From: Takashimella koratensis
Lineage: Eukaryota > Basidiomycota > Tremellomycetes > Trichosporonales > Tetragoniomycetaceae
Length of the DNA stretch: 64,000 bases
Direction: 5' to 3'
Assembly (NCBI GenBank): GCA_003116875.1
Contig: BCKT01000017.1
Location: 353,306 to 417,305 of the forward strand
The notes beneath the pieces are model-generated. The model ran no database searches, was not told the DNA's origin, and was given only the letters and a program-made list of their open reading frames with translations. Positions 1 to 11,607 of this stretch are shown piece after piece; position 1 is the stretch's first letter; every line of letters begins with the position of its first letter. Position numbers and translations under genes: made by a program.

Positions 1-2061
1 TGGTTGAAAGTGTACAGAGCCTCTACGTCAGAGTAGTCTGGCTGCTCGTCTTTTCCATCCAGCAGGCCGTAGTAGAACGTCGAGTCTGGAGTCAGCAAAA
101 TCCAAAGGTAGAGCTCACCTCTTCCGTCGACTTCTCGCATCGTGAAGCCATTGCCCATGTATCCGAAGCGGTTCCCAGCGTGGCCGTACTGGTATTTCCA
201 GTCCTCCCAGCGTGGGTGCGTGAGGAGCTCGATAATGAGCACTCGGTTACCTGGGAACATGACGGGCGATGCCTCTGGTCCAGGCTTGAACCACGAGCTG
301 CAGGTGCCCGACCACGCGGTACGTTTCAGGTAGAGCTCGCGATGCTCGTTAAAGTCTCGCACGGCTTCGGGGGAGATTTCAATCTTGGTGATATTCTCCA
401 TTTGCATCTTCTTCAACACTTGAATGAACGACCGGGTCACTGATGTCAGTCGGGAAAGTGGGGGGAGCTCACTGGCTTCGATCATGGGTGCGCCAGAACC
501 ATGGCCGGTGGGACCGTGAGGACCGTAGTACATGAAGTACTGGAGTTAGCAATGTCCCAGTAGTAACTCACGTTGGGCGTGTCCTTGATCGCGATGGACA
601 GGTAAGAATCGACAGGGTAGTCCTTCCACAAGTCTTGAATATTGACGCCAGCGCCGTTGATGACCGGGAAGCGAGGACGGAAACTCGTGTCGAAGCCACT
701 TCAGTCAGCGCTGCCATTGTATTCACTCACGTAGCGCAGACAAAGACATCCACCTCCACCTCGTTACCCTCGTGGTCTTTGAACCCCTTCTCGGTGACCT
801 CGGAGAACATGTCGGTGTAGACGGTGACATTGGGCTCATTCAGTGCCTCGAGGTAGCCGTTGCCCGGGGTGGGTCGTCGACACCCGACGAGGAACTTTGT
901 CGGGACCAAGGCGTCGATGAGTCGCTGGTTTCCCTTCAAGCGGGTCTTCATGTCTTGCTCGGCGAACTGGGGTCAGCCTGGATGAAGGGAACACTTACCG
1001 CCAAAGCAGCCTTCTGTTCAGGCGTCCCCTTGACAAGGAAACGGAATCGCAAGTTGAGCTCGGATTCAATCATCTTGCGGTACTTGAGACTCTCTCTTGG
1101 GTCGTCGGCAAAACGCTTCTTCTGCTCCTCGGTGTAGTCAAAGTTCTTTCCCTCTGGTCCCGCGAAACGCTGAGCAAACGCCGAGGTGATCCAGGTGGGT
1201 GACCCTGGCGTCAGCAAAGTTTATAGATAGACCTACGGATCCAGTGGTAGATCCTCTCGCACTCTGGTTGAACCGTCGCAAGTAGCTGAATCCCCGAGCT
1301 TCCGCTGCCGACGATCGCCACACGCTTGCCCTTGAGGTTGAGGTCCTTGGGCCAGCGAGCGGTATGGCATAGCTCGCCCTTGAATGTGTGGAGGCCCTTG
1401 ATGTCCGGCCACTTCCAAGCGTTGAGGACACCGCCAGCGTTGATAAAGACGTCGCAGTGGTCGGTGAACTCGGTGCCGTCCGGGCCACGGACGGTCAGCT
1501 CCCACTGGTTGGACGCGGAGAGCCACTCTGCCTTGACGACCTCGTGCTGAAGCTTGAAGTACTTTTCAAGTTGGAATCTGGCGTTAGCGGGGGACTCTTG
1601 TCTACGTACTTTTCCACAATTCCACGGTAGTACTCGTGGATCTCCTCGGCCGACGCGTAAAACTCTCGCCAGTTTGGGTTGGGCGAGAAGGACACTGGGG
1701 TCAGTGGGAACTATCAGTGACCTACTTTGATAGTTGATCGAGGGGATGTCGCAGCGGCACCCAGGGTACTTGTTCCAGTACCAAGTCCCTCCGTACTGTC
1801 GTCAGCAAGGTCAGATACCAAACCTACATCTCCACCCAGCTCATAAATCTGAAGGTCAATCTGGGCTCCCTCGGTCGAGACGCTGTGAGCGAGGCAGATA
1901 CCCGAGATTCCCGCGCCGATAGCAATCACCTTGAGGGGACGCAGCTGCCTATCAGCTTTGCACAATACACGACTCACCGTCCCAAAGCGCTGGTCCGGGA
2001 TCTCATACCCGCGCTCGTTACGGCTGGGCCAAAGCTCTGTCTCTTGCACTGCGATGGGCAT
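1..2061 (-). CDS. Baeyer-Villiger / flavin-containing monooxygenase, 3' end off the window
   Basis: FAD- and NADPH-dependent monooxygenase that would insert oxygen next to a ketone in a cyclic or steroid-like substrate; the real substrate is unknown. The first exon has the FAD-binding motif GAGISG. A later exon has the Baeyer-Villiger fingerprint FKGELCHTARWP (F-x-G-x3-H-x3-W-P), directly followed by a second Rossmann motif GSGSSG for NADPH. The C-terminal part contains GCRRPTPGNGYLEAL, usual in this family. At least eight short introns are needed. The start is the first ATG of the GAGISG exon, at 2061, with an AT-rich TATA-like stretch about 40 nt upstream. No stop is reached before base 1, so the gene is partial. 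Family is secure; substrate is not. Confidence 0.88.
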
Positions 2062-2230
2062 GATGTGTTGCGCGTGTGACCGATTCCTGATTTACCGGTT
2101 TGGTTATTAAATATGCTGGCGGAACAGACCCGCCCGATAAGAGTTTCTCCTTCCGAGATCCGTCCCGTCTGGGCCCAACGTCTCGACTAATAAGAACTTC
2201 CGATGCTTGTTGACGCTAGAACCAAGCAAC

Positions 2231-3144
2231 ATGCCAGAAAGCTTGACACTCTACCTGCTCTGCCAGTATCCGCAACGGCCAATGTCGTTCGCCCCGCATG
2301 GGTGGAAGACGGTGCTGCCTCTGCGGTATTTTGGCGTTCCGGTGCAGATAGCCCATGTCACGTTGTTTGAGCTCCGAGAGCGGCTGCCGCAGCAGCTGGG
2401 CGTGGCCAAAGTTACTCTTCCGGTGGGTTTGGATTGGGGCAAAGCTGAGCAAGCAGACACTGGTGATCGCCAATGACGGGCATGAGGAGATGATCATGGA
2501 CTCGTTTCATATTGCGCAATACGTGGGTAACTTTATTGTCGTCGCTAAGACTGCAGCTCGAGTCAAGGTATGGGTCGGTAGACAAGTCGATCTTCCACGG
2601 GGACGTGGGACGCAGCTTTGCTCGGTTCATCGAGCACTGGGTGGATAGGAGTCTGGCACATGCCATCCGGCCATGCGTGCTGCATACCGTGGGTGGAACC
2701 GGGTGACGCTGCTGATCTCAGAGCTACGCGCAGTTCCCCGGTGATGGGCCATTAGGTGACCTGGATTCGAAAAAGGCGTTCCTGGCCAAGTGCGGTCAGC
2801 AGAAGATGGACGAGTTGACTGATTGTAACGGGGATGACGAATGGACAACGAAGCAGTATGCAGCAGTGCGACGGGAGCTGGGTACGCTCGAGGTGTTGTT
2901 GGAGGAGCGCCGAGAGGAGGGACCGTTTCTTGGTGGGGAGTCACCTATCCACGCGGATTTCTGCATCTACGCGTGAGTAGTGTGGAAGGTAACGCTGACA
3001 GGCAGGTTCTACCCGTACTCGCGGACGAACAAGCAACTGGTGGAGGAGACTTGGCATCATGGGGATCTCCCACGAGTGGGCAAGTGGTTGGCAGCGATGC
3101 ATGGCGGGGGGCTGGTGGATGAGACCGAGTTGCTACCGCTGTAG
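2231..3144 (+). CDS. Glutathione S-transferase-like protein
   Basis: Cytosolic protein of the glutathione-transferase fold. The N-terminal thioredoxin-like part has a Trp-Lys-x-x-x-Pro start region (GWKTVLPLRYFGVP), then VTLP joined across an intron to TLVIANDG and MDSFHIAQY, the usual beta3-cisPro-beta4 and Asp/Glu-Ser glutathione contacts. The C-terminal half is helical and ends with a short segment (HADFCIYA, then FYPYSRTNKQ) as in fungal GSTs related to the LigE/UstS type. Introns of about 34 nt lie after VTLP, after AQY and after CVLHT; all keep the frame. It starts only 170 bp from the divergent monooxygenase start, so the two may share a promoter region and act on the same oxidised substrates; that link is inference. 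Confidence 0.75.
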
Positions 3145-3191
3145 TCACGAGATGGATGCAACCTTAGATCCCGCTGTGGCCGCAGGGTGAC

Positions 3192-3266
<75 letters not shown>

Positions 3267-3490
3267 ATGCGGTGATGGCGGGTGCCTGGGCCGTGGAGCA
3301 ATACAGTGCGCCCTGGATATACGGATCTCCGGGATGACGTTCCCCTTCCCACCCCCTTTTTGGGGCCAACGTCGACATTGTCCCGGCCCAAGCCACCGTA
3401 CCACCCACTCACCACCATCTCATCTCTCACACCAACAGCAGCAGCACCAGCTCACGGCCGCAGTTCACCTGGTCCACGCCCACAGCGGCG
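3145..3490. other. Intergenic stretch with microsatellite
   Basis: Apart from the GT microsatellite at 3195-3265, I see no gene here. The long Cys-Val or Thr-His frames are only translations of the dinucleotide repeat. It holds the presumed promoter of the downstream arrestin-like gene. Confidence 0.7.
3195..3265. repeat. (GT)n microsatellite, about 35 units
   Basis: Uninterrupted GT dinucleotide tract of 71 bp between the GST-like gene and the arrestin-like gene. The tract is pure, which suggests recent length change. It is likely polymorphic between strains and prone to length error in sequencing. Confidence 0.97.
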
Positions 3491-5290
3491 ATGCGCTCCT
3501 TACACTTGCACCGGTCCCGCACGACCGATGGCCTCTCCGTCTCGTTCGAACTCCATCAGGCGCCCCTCATCCTCTACAACCAAAACGACGACGATGACCG
3601 TGGAGTCAACCGTCTCGGCTTGTCCGTTATCATCAACAGCCCCCGTCCACGCCAAATCGGCGGTGTCAGCGTCATCCGACAAGTCCTGCTTCAGCGCCGT
3701 ATCCCCAAGTCGAAGAAGTGGGGGGATTGGGAACGACTCCAGAATGAGACCATCCATGTCGTTGGAGATATGAACGTCGAAGGGAGGCATCGGTGAGTGA
3801 TGAGGTGAACAGTGCTGATCGCCAGTCTTGAATGCTCAATTCCACTACCGAAACGTCTCCCAGAGACTCGAGAGACTTTTTACGATCATGTCATCCACAC
3901 TCTCACCGTCATGGTTCACGATGTGGCACCAGTGTACACCGGTCCCGTTCGATCGAGCCTGAGCAAGCGTGCCCGATCCCACTCGGCCCCACTCAGCCAA
4001 GCAGTCCCCCTGTCTATGGAAGCGACCAACGGTTTGTCCCAAGGTCTTACCGTCGGAGAAGGTCGCGAGATCATCGCGGTCGACAAGAAGACATTCGACG
4101 TGGTCCACTGCACGAGTCCTCCTGGGGACGTCCCCACCCTCGATTGGGGCCAGATGCTGCGGCTTGCAGACTCGGGCAAAGTGACCGTCAGGGCGCACGC
4201 CGGCTTGGTGAGTAACTCTGAATGCTTGCGCTGATGACAGCTTGTCCTTGGTGGTGCGCTCGACCTCACGTTCGACTTTACCAATTTGACACCAGAGACT
4301 ACGATCCACGCCGTCTCCACCAAGTTGATCCAGGAGACCGCGACACCGATCAAGACTGCGCTGTCGGAAGCGTCGCCCCCCGGATCCCCAGTACCTTCTG
4401 TCGCCTCCGGCTCCAGCGGGCAACGACCTGAGCGCTCTCGTCGACCCGTCCTCTCCCGCCTCTCGTCCATCTTTGCTACCGTCAAGGAGAAGCCACCTCT
4501 TCCCAAGTCCTCCATCATGGACGAGTACGTCCTTCACACTCAAGGCGAAGACCACATTGTCGCTGCGGACGAGTTCAAAGTGCGAGAGGGTTATTCTCTT
4601 TGGCGCGGGTCGGCTGGCCGGTTCTTAAGCGCCGAGAACCAGCAGGCCCCAAGCGGAGTCGAGCCAACCGACGAGGAGGCGAAGGAAACTCAGCTCGACA
4701 CGTCGTGGACTACTTCGACACTCCACCTCCACCGCCAAGCTCGCATCCCATCGTTCTTGCAAGGTGCGACCCCGACATCATCAACCCTAGCCCCGGTGCT
4801 CGCAAAGGTGTCTCACCGACTCGAGGTCGATGTCATCTACTCCATCCTCGGCCAGGACCAACTCGGCAAGCCGCTGCCCGGAGACCAAGAAGGTAGCCTT
4901 CGACTTGTCCGTGGGATCGCCGAACTGTGCCTTGGGTCCTGCTCCATCACTGCGGGCACCGTACAACCCCCCGAGTACGTTGGATCACCTACACCCACAT
5001 GCCCCGCCTCTCCTCGACACCGACCAAACACGATTAATCGGCGCCTCTCTATGCGTTCCACCACCTCCCAGCGCCCGCCTCTCAGTCCCACGGCATCGTT
5101 TGTACCCCATTCTCGTGCATTCTTGGCTAGCAATGGTATTGTCATTGGCGGAAAGTCTGTTCCTTACGACGAAGACGAATTACGAGAAAAAGAGCGACAT
5201 CATCTGGAGACTACTAGCCACGCTTGCGCCTGTTGTCAGCCGCATAGCGAGATGGATCCCGTTGGTGTCCTCCAAAGTGTTTTCGAGTGA
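3491..5290 (+). CDS. Arrestin-fold (alpha-arrestin-like) protein
   Basis: Predicted cytoplasmic adaptor of the arrestin-like superfamily. The N-terminal part reads as beta-sandwich strands typical of Arrestin_N (SVSFELHQAPLILYN, then LGLSVIINSPRPRQIGGVSV). The central part (HTLTVMVHDVAPVYTGPV; LVLGGALDLTFDFTNLTP) and the segment SHRLEVDVIYSILGQD resemble Arrestin_C strands. A Ser/Pro-rich insert lies in the middle and a Ser/Pro/Arg-rich tail follows. Two introns (about 33 nt) after GRH and after AHAG keep the frame. Alpha-arrestins recruit Rsp5-type ubiquitin ligases to transporters through PPxY motifs. I see no PPxY; the nearest match is PPEY, so ligase recruitment is uncertain. Confidence 0.6.
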
Positions 5291-5368
5291 CCTGTTGTAC
5301 TACGTTGCCAATTTAGATCATGCATAGATGCGCTACAACCCTGCACTGCCGCTATATGTGCGCTGATC

Positions 5369-7024
5369 TCAGCGCCCGCCAAGAGTGAACGTACCTAAAC
5401 GCGTCTCGTCGATATCTGCAATCTTGGAGACCCCGGCGCAGTTCATGAGTATGTCAAAGTCGGCAAGAAGGGATCTCATGACGTGCCGAACGCCGTGCTC
5501 CCCAGCGATCGCCATGCCATAGACTGAGTGAGTTATGATCTGTGAGTTACTCACTGTACAGTCGACCAACGCAGACAGCTTTGGCGCCGAGTGCCAGGGC
5601 CTTGAAAACATCTGCGCCGGTCCGGACGCCAGAATCGAATAGAATGGTGCAACGGTCGCCTACCGCTACAAGGTGAGTGTAGTCCCTGTCTGGGCCCACC
5701 TTTGGCAATCTAGCGTCAGTGATGTCAGTACCCGACTCACCTCCGGAAGCACATCCAAACTACCCACGGCCCCGTCGACCTGTCGGCCGGCGTGGTTGCT
5801 AACGACGATCCCATCGCACCCGGCTTCAACCGCCTTTTGCGCATCCTCAACGCACTGGATTCCCTTGAGGAGGAACGGGCGTCCTCCAGTGAGGTCCTTC
5901 CATTTCTTCACAAGCCTGGAATAAGCGATGCCGGGTTCACACTCACTTGGGTATCTTCTCCCACGTCCATGCTTTGCCTAGACGTTAGACCAGCCTAGCG
6001 GGCACCTACCATGCCAGATGGTGTCGATCCACATCTCTCCAATCTTGGGGTAGTCTTCAGGTGCATCGAGGCTTAGACCTTTCGCCTCTACCCTCTTGCG
6101 AAACACCGGGTCGCTAAGGCCAAGCTCGGCACCGATCCCGCGGTAGAAGGCGTAGTTGGAGGAGGCAATGTCGTCGTGGCGCCTGGTATCAGTGGGGGCA
6201 TGGGGTAGACTTACCATGCAAGCTGCCAGGTGTCGAGGGTCATGACGCTGTTGTTAGTGTGTCTCTTCAGGCGCTCACCAGGCATCAAACCCGTTGTTCT
6301 GAGGTCAGCTATGGTTTGACGTAGACCTACCCAAGCTCGCGACAACAGGCTATCTTCCAGTTCTTCGTCGTGGGGGCAATACAGCTATGATTAGCAGAGC
6401 CAGTATGAACACCCACTTGGAACCAGCGTATCCCCTCTCCGTTCGCAGTTGCAACATCCTCGATCGGCTGCGATCCCGCCGTCGATAGCATGTACGGAAG
6501 TCCCAGCTCACCAGCAACCTTGGCGGAGTTGAGCTCTCCTTGCTGTAGGTTAGTCCGATCTTGGCGGCCTCTCACAGGGTGGTAGATCTGTTGTTAGCTT
6601 GGAGCATAACCAAACCTACCTTGTTGATTCCGACGGGCGCAAAGCAGATCGGGGCGTTGAGTTTACGCCCAAACAACTCGATCGAGGTGTCTCTCGCCGT
6701 GGTATCCGTCAACATACGCGGGACGATCCTTTGCCTATTGGTTAGTCCGACCGTCTCCTCTGCCCACCTGTAGAACGCTACATGTCAACACCGCTAAAAT
6801 CCAAACCTACCTTCACGATTGGCCCGATGGGTCCAGGAGACCCCAGCGTTGCAACTCGCATACAGCCACCCGCCTTTACTCAACGCCGCCTGAGCAGCCT
6901 TCTCAAGCTCGTCCGGAGCAGTGTTGAATCCCGGATGCTCCCCCTTCTGGGAAAGAAGGAATTGCTCCTTCTGGTACAGGCTCCAGTTGGGGTGGTTGCG
7001 GCTCGGCTGGATAGACGGGTCCAT
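5369..7024 (-). CDS. FMN-dependent 2-hydroxyacid oxidase (lactate 2-monooxygenase-like)
   Basis: TIM-barrel flavoenzyme that oxidises an (S)-2-hydroxyacid such as lactate to the 2-oxoacid or its decarboxylation product. The FMN-dehydrogenase signature [10 protein letters not shown] is present, with the catalytic His in SNHAG, preceded by the lysine strand PFLLKGIQ. The segments [17 protein letters not shown] and DTWQLAWR are typical of the lactate-monooxygenase branch. There is no N-terminal cytochrome b5 domain, so it is not a mitochondrial cytochrome b2. The chosen start (7024) gives [18 protein letters not shown]; more upstream in-frame Met codons give an unlikely extension. About nine very short introns split it. 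The exact substrate cannot be read from sequence. Confidence 0.85.
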
Positions 7025-7798
7025 GGTGGTTGATGCATTCGCATAGGTTGGTTCTGAGAAGTGGGTGTAAGAACAACGCAGGATTATGTCATGAGCGAAC
7101 TCGTCATCGGATGTGGCTTCGCTGTTACCCGCCAAACTCGACCGGTTTTCGGAGCGCCAGATACGCGAGAGGACAACTCCTGGACGAACGACGAGCTCTC
7201 CGCTGCCTCTTCTAGAGTTTCTCGCCTTGGCAGCTGGCGAGACTAGACCGGCACGATGGAACGACGATGGCTCCCGTGAGAGCTGTCCAACTTGTTCGGA
7301 ATTACTCTCGCACAGCTTTTCCGTTCTCACAGACCTGGTGCACGTTCATGCGCACGCTCGGCAACGTTCACCTCCGGTACACTTTGGGAAGCTCCGTCCA
7401 GCTCTCCCGGAGCCTGGCTAACGGGAAAACGTCACCTGGTCAAGACAAGATCCTCGGAAAAACGGATATCCACTCAACACCCGAGTCATCACCCAGTCTG
7501 ACCACCTTCAGACTCCATATCACTCCGGCGAATGTGGGCGGTAGGTGCTAACGCTTCTAAGACGCAGAGAATCAAGGCTAAGGTTGGTATTCTCCCGGAA
7601 GCCGACCCGAGAATGGCTCAAGTGATGGTCATCCGAGGTCACCTGGTCATCAAAATCGAGGTCATGGGACGCGTTTTCCGTTCCGTATGGGCCCGAAATA
7701 TTGCCAAGACATCGGCATCTTTATCGGATGTCAACCCCTGACTCAGGTATTTATACAGAGGTGTTCAGCCTCCTCCAAGTCCAGACCCCAGGATCAAG
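7025..7798. other. Divergent intergenic region, no gene seen
   Basis: 774 bp between the starts of the FMN oxidase (leftward) and the esterase (rightward). Only short, unsupported frames are present. It probably holds both promoters; the one clear element is the TATA-like box at 7748-7755. Confidence 0.65.
7748..7755 (+). promoter_or_regulatory. TATA-like box of the carboxylesterase gene
   Basis: TATTTATA lies 44 nt before the ATG at 7799. The same spacing is seen at many genes in this window, which implies short 5' leaders. Confidence 0.55.
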
Positions 7799-9476
7799 AT
7801 GATTTTCAAGCTTGTTAGCCTCGGTCTGTTGGCTGTTGTCGCTGCGTGGACCAACTGCGCCGACGCGAGTGATGATTCCGACCTCACAGTGTCTACCAAA
7901 ACCGGCACGTATGTCGGCGCATACAACGATTCCTACCCCGACGTTAGGCAGTTCCTGTACATCCCTTATGCTCAGGTGAGACCCGTGTTTGGCCCCCGCT
8001 CACCGTAGCCCCCGATCAACGCGCTTCGCTTTGCGCCGCCGCAAAAAGTTCCCGAAAGCTCGGCTGTCATCCACTCGACGACATTCGGGCCCATGTGCCC
8101 CCAGTTCTACACCAAGGTTCCCGGTCCATACACCACTAACGTCACCGGTGCTCGGATTCCGTCCTATGGCCAAGGTCTGCTCGACGGAGTGACCCCACAG
8201 ACTACCAACGAGGACTGCCTCTCGCTCGCTGTGTGGACGCCAAAGGGTGCCAAGCCGGGCGATAACCTTCCCGTGCTGGTCTGGATCTACGGTGGCGGCT
8301 TCACTCGTGGCGGTATCGACGTCCCTTCGCAGACCCCTACGCCGTTCGTACACAACACGCAGAGACACATTGTCGTCTCGATCAACTACCGCATGAATAT
8401 CTTCGGTTTCCCCAACGCTGCTGGACTCGGGGACAAGAACCTCAACGTGGGCTTCCTCGACCAAAGGTTGGGTATCGAGTGGGTCCGAGACAACATTTAC
8501 AACTTTGGCGGCGACGCATCTAGAATCGTCATCTACGGCCAGTCGGCAGGAGCCGGTAGTGTCGACGCATACTTGTATGCATGGTACAAGGACCCAATCA
8601 TCGCGGGGAGTATCTCAGCCTCCGGCGTCGTCACCATCAGCAAGACACCGGGCTTGATCAACCCGAATTACGCGACGACCTCGAATTTTTCCTTTGTCGC
8701 CAAGGCTATGGGATGTGGGTACTGCGACAGCGCGCTTGAACTCGAGTGTATGCGCCGGACCCCCTTCGAGCGTATCGAGAACTTTATCGGGCAGTACCAG
8801 GACAACTCGACTTTGGTCAACAAGACGCAGCCACCGATCACCTTTACCCCTATCAGTGAGTCACTACTAAACCAAGCTGACCGCAGTCGACAACATGACA
8901 TACTTTTCCAACCCGGGAGAGCGCATCGCCGATGGGAGGTACATTTCCGCTCCCAAGATCATCGGCTCGTGCTCAAATGAGGGCGGTGGTCTTGCCGCCT
9001 ACCCTGTTCCGTACACCAACGCCGGACCCAACAACGCCTCGGTCAGCTCGATCAACCTCGCCACAGTGTGCAGCTCATACGACGTCGACGTGGCGCGATA
9101 CAATGCTGGGTTGACAACTTATCGATACCAATACGCCGGCAACTTTGAGAATTTATCAGGCGGTGTCCCTTGGCTTGGTGCGTACCACTACGCCGACAAC
9201 TACATGGTGTTTGGCACGTACAATCTCCCACCAGGTCCTGTCCCCCAGCTCGAGGCCGATACGAGTAAAGTCATGGAAGAAATGTTCCTCGCATTCATCA
9301 CCGACCCATCGTCACTTCCGGGTAAAGGGTGGCCAACGATGAACCCATTGGATGGACACGGTGGGCAGATTGCGAGGTTTGGGACGGACGGCAAGGCGCT
9401 GCAGCTGGTGGAGGGGGACGAGATTGAGGGAGTCTGCCATGGCGTCCCTGGAGCCACCTACAACAATTTCCCTTGA
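7799..9476 (+). CDS. Secreted type-B carboxylesterase / lipase
   Basis: Extracellular serine hydrolase of the carboxylesterase type-B (alpha/beta hydrolase) family. Residues 1 to about 20 form a signal peptide (MIFKLVSLGLLAVVAAW). The N-terminal family region QFLYIPYAQ is joined across an intron to PPINALRFAPP. EDCLSLAVWTPKG matches the second family signature, GGGFTRGG gives the oxyanion hole, and GQSAGAGSV holds the nucleophile Ser. A Glu in SNEGGG and a His in GAYHYADNYMVFG fit the remaining triad positions. Two introns are needed, one after YAQ and one near 8854-8886, both in frame. Likely substrates are acyl or aryl esters, possibly plant-wall or lipid esters; specificity is inferred only from family. 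Confidence 0.92.
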
Positions 9477-9642
9477 TTGGGCAAGAGGTCTTGATAAGTA
9501 AGGGAAGGATCTGTTATAATGGAAGAACACACGTGAACACCTTGTTCACTGAATGCGATGCCAAGAAGGGTGATTTCCTTTCCACCGAGTATCCCCCGAC
9601 TGGCGTTCTAGCCGCCGGCCAAGACCGGATTCAGCTTCCGAG

Positions 9643-9650
9643 TATTTAAA
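9643..9650 (+). promoter_or_regulatory. TATA-like box of the GH5 gene
   Basis: TATTTAAA lies 37 nt before the ATG at 9687, in the 210-bp gap after the esterase stop. Confidence 0.5.
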
Positions 9651-9686
9651 GATTGTCTCTCGTCTTCATCTCCTCTACCAGATACA

Positions 9687-11472
9687 ATGACCACTGAGCC
9701 TGCACAGTTTCTTCGAGTCGTTGGGGACAAGATTTGCCTGGGTGACAAGGAGGTGATTCTAAAAGGAGCAGCAGTGGGAGGGTGGAGTGAGTCTTTGTGA
9801 TGAGTGCTGCTGACAATCAGTGTGCATGGAAAACTTTATCACGGTGAGGAACACGTTATGGCTTGGACTGATTTGGACAGGGATACCCAGGACATGAACG
9901 TGAGTATAACCCGGTATCACGGCTGACCTTGCACAGACCAAATCCGGGCGGGGATGGAGGAGGCCCTGGGCAAAGAAAAGAGCGATTTTTTCTTCGACAA
10001 GGTGGGTTCACCGCTACAATCCGCGCTAATCCCCAGTTCCTCGAATACTTCTTCACCGAAAAGGATGCCGCGTTCTTCGCGTCTCTCGGTCTGAATGCAA
10101 TCCGACTGCCAATCAACTACCGTCACTTTGAAGACGACCTTGCCCCGGGAGTCTTCAAGGAGGAGGGCTTCAAGCACCTCGACCGAGTCATCGACTTGGT
10201 ATGTTGGAATATTGGTCCTGCTAACTTTAGTGTGCCCGATATGGCATTTACACCATCATCGATCTTCACACGTTGCCTGGTGGACAGAACACCGGCTGGC
10301 ACTGCGACAGCGCGTTGAACAGGGCTTTGCGTGAGTGCATGGGAGACCATCGCTGACGACAGACTGGGAGCACATGGATTTTCAAAACCGCTCCGTTGCC
10401 ATTTGGACAAAGATTGCGAACCATTACAAGGACAACAAATGGATCGCAGGCTACAACCCAGCGAACGAACCGGCCGACGAGAAGCATGTTCGCCTGCTGG
10501 CATGGATGACGCGTGTCAACGCTGCTATTCGGGAGCAAGATCCGAACCACATCTTGTTCTGGGAGTGAGTGCCTGGCAAGACAGAGCTGACCTCAGCGGC
10601 AACACATATGGGAGCGACTTTAGACATTTCAAGGAGCCCCTTCCCAACTCAGTTTACGCATGCCACGACTACTCCTTGTAGGTAGCATGAGTGGACGCGC
10701 TGACCCCAGGTTCGGTTTCCCCAAGCCACCGTCGTTCTACACTGGTACCGACGAGCAGAACGCGGTGATCAAGCAGTCGTTTGATCAAAAGGCCGAATAC
10801 ATGCGGTCGATCGGCGGTCCCGTTTGGAGTGAGTCTTGCTTGGGTTTCTTGCTGACCTCAGACGGGGAGTTTGGTCCGGTGTACGCGAACCCGTCCGACG
10901 GCGAGGACTGGCAGGAAGTGAACGCGTCTCGCTACGCGGTGCTCAAGAAGCAGCTCGAGGTGTATGAGGACGCCAAGGCGAGCTGGAGTATTTGGCTCTA
11001 CAAGGATATCGGTTTCCAGGGACTTACCTATGTCGGCGAGGAGACGCCGTACATGAAGTTACTCAAGCCGTGGTTGGCAAAGAAGAAGGTGGGTGTCATG
11101 GTGGACCCCGCTGACCTCAGCGACTCGCACTGGACGCGTGGGGAGTCGACGACACGCCTGTTCGACACATCTTTGACCCAATGTGGGAATGGATTCTTGA
11201 GAACGCGCCGCATATCCAACAGCGCTACCCTCGTTTCAACATGCGTAACGGTCGACATCTCTTCCTCCCTGTCCGAAACATTCTCGTCTCCGAGGAGCTT
11301 ATCCCGGAGTTTTGCTCGTATTTCGAGGGCAAGTCAATGAAGGAGTTAGACGAGTTGGCGAAAAGTTTCCATTTTGGTAGGTCTCGAGTCAGAGCTGTGC
11401 TGACGCGTAGACAACTGTCTCAAGCGCGAGGAGCTCAACAAGATCCTCAGCGAGCACCACACCAAAGCTTAG
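9687..11472 (+). CDS. Glycoside hydrolase family 5, intracellular
   Basis: Retaining beta-glycosidase of family GH5. No signal peptide precedes the catalytic domain, so it should act in the cytosol. Diagnostic segments are GGWMCMENFITGYPGHEH (joined across three short introns), NAIRLPINYRHFEDD, the acid/base Glu in GYNPANEPADEKH, and the nucleophile Glu in GPVWNGEFGPVY, where the Asn codon is split by an intron. ASWSIWLYKDIGFQGL supplies the usual Trp near the active site. The tail (HIFDPMWEWILENAP to KREELNKILSEHHTKA) is a fungal extension. At least nine introns are needed. It resembles the fungal branch of GH5 that lacks secretion signals; the natural glycoside or glycolipid substrate is unknown. 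Confidence 0.88.
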
Positions 11473-11607
11473 TTTGTACCCTATGCATGTTGTCTCCAGG
11501 AAGATGCCCATCGCAGGCCTATGTTCGCGTGCCTATTTGTCCGCCGGGTAACACCCGGCCCGACATTTAACGGCTCCAGTCGGCCTGCCTGTTTGTCACT
11601 GTGCACC

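Noticed and set aside
3187..3430. Frames rich in Cys-Val or Thr-His on both strands
   Set aside because: They are translations of the GT/CA microsatellite and show no start, splice or family support.
3845..4555. Long minus-strand frame of 236 codons
   Set aside because: It lies antisense to the arrestin-like gene, whose frame has good splice sites and a beta-sandwich pattern; the minus frame shows no family features.
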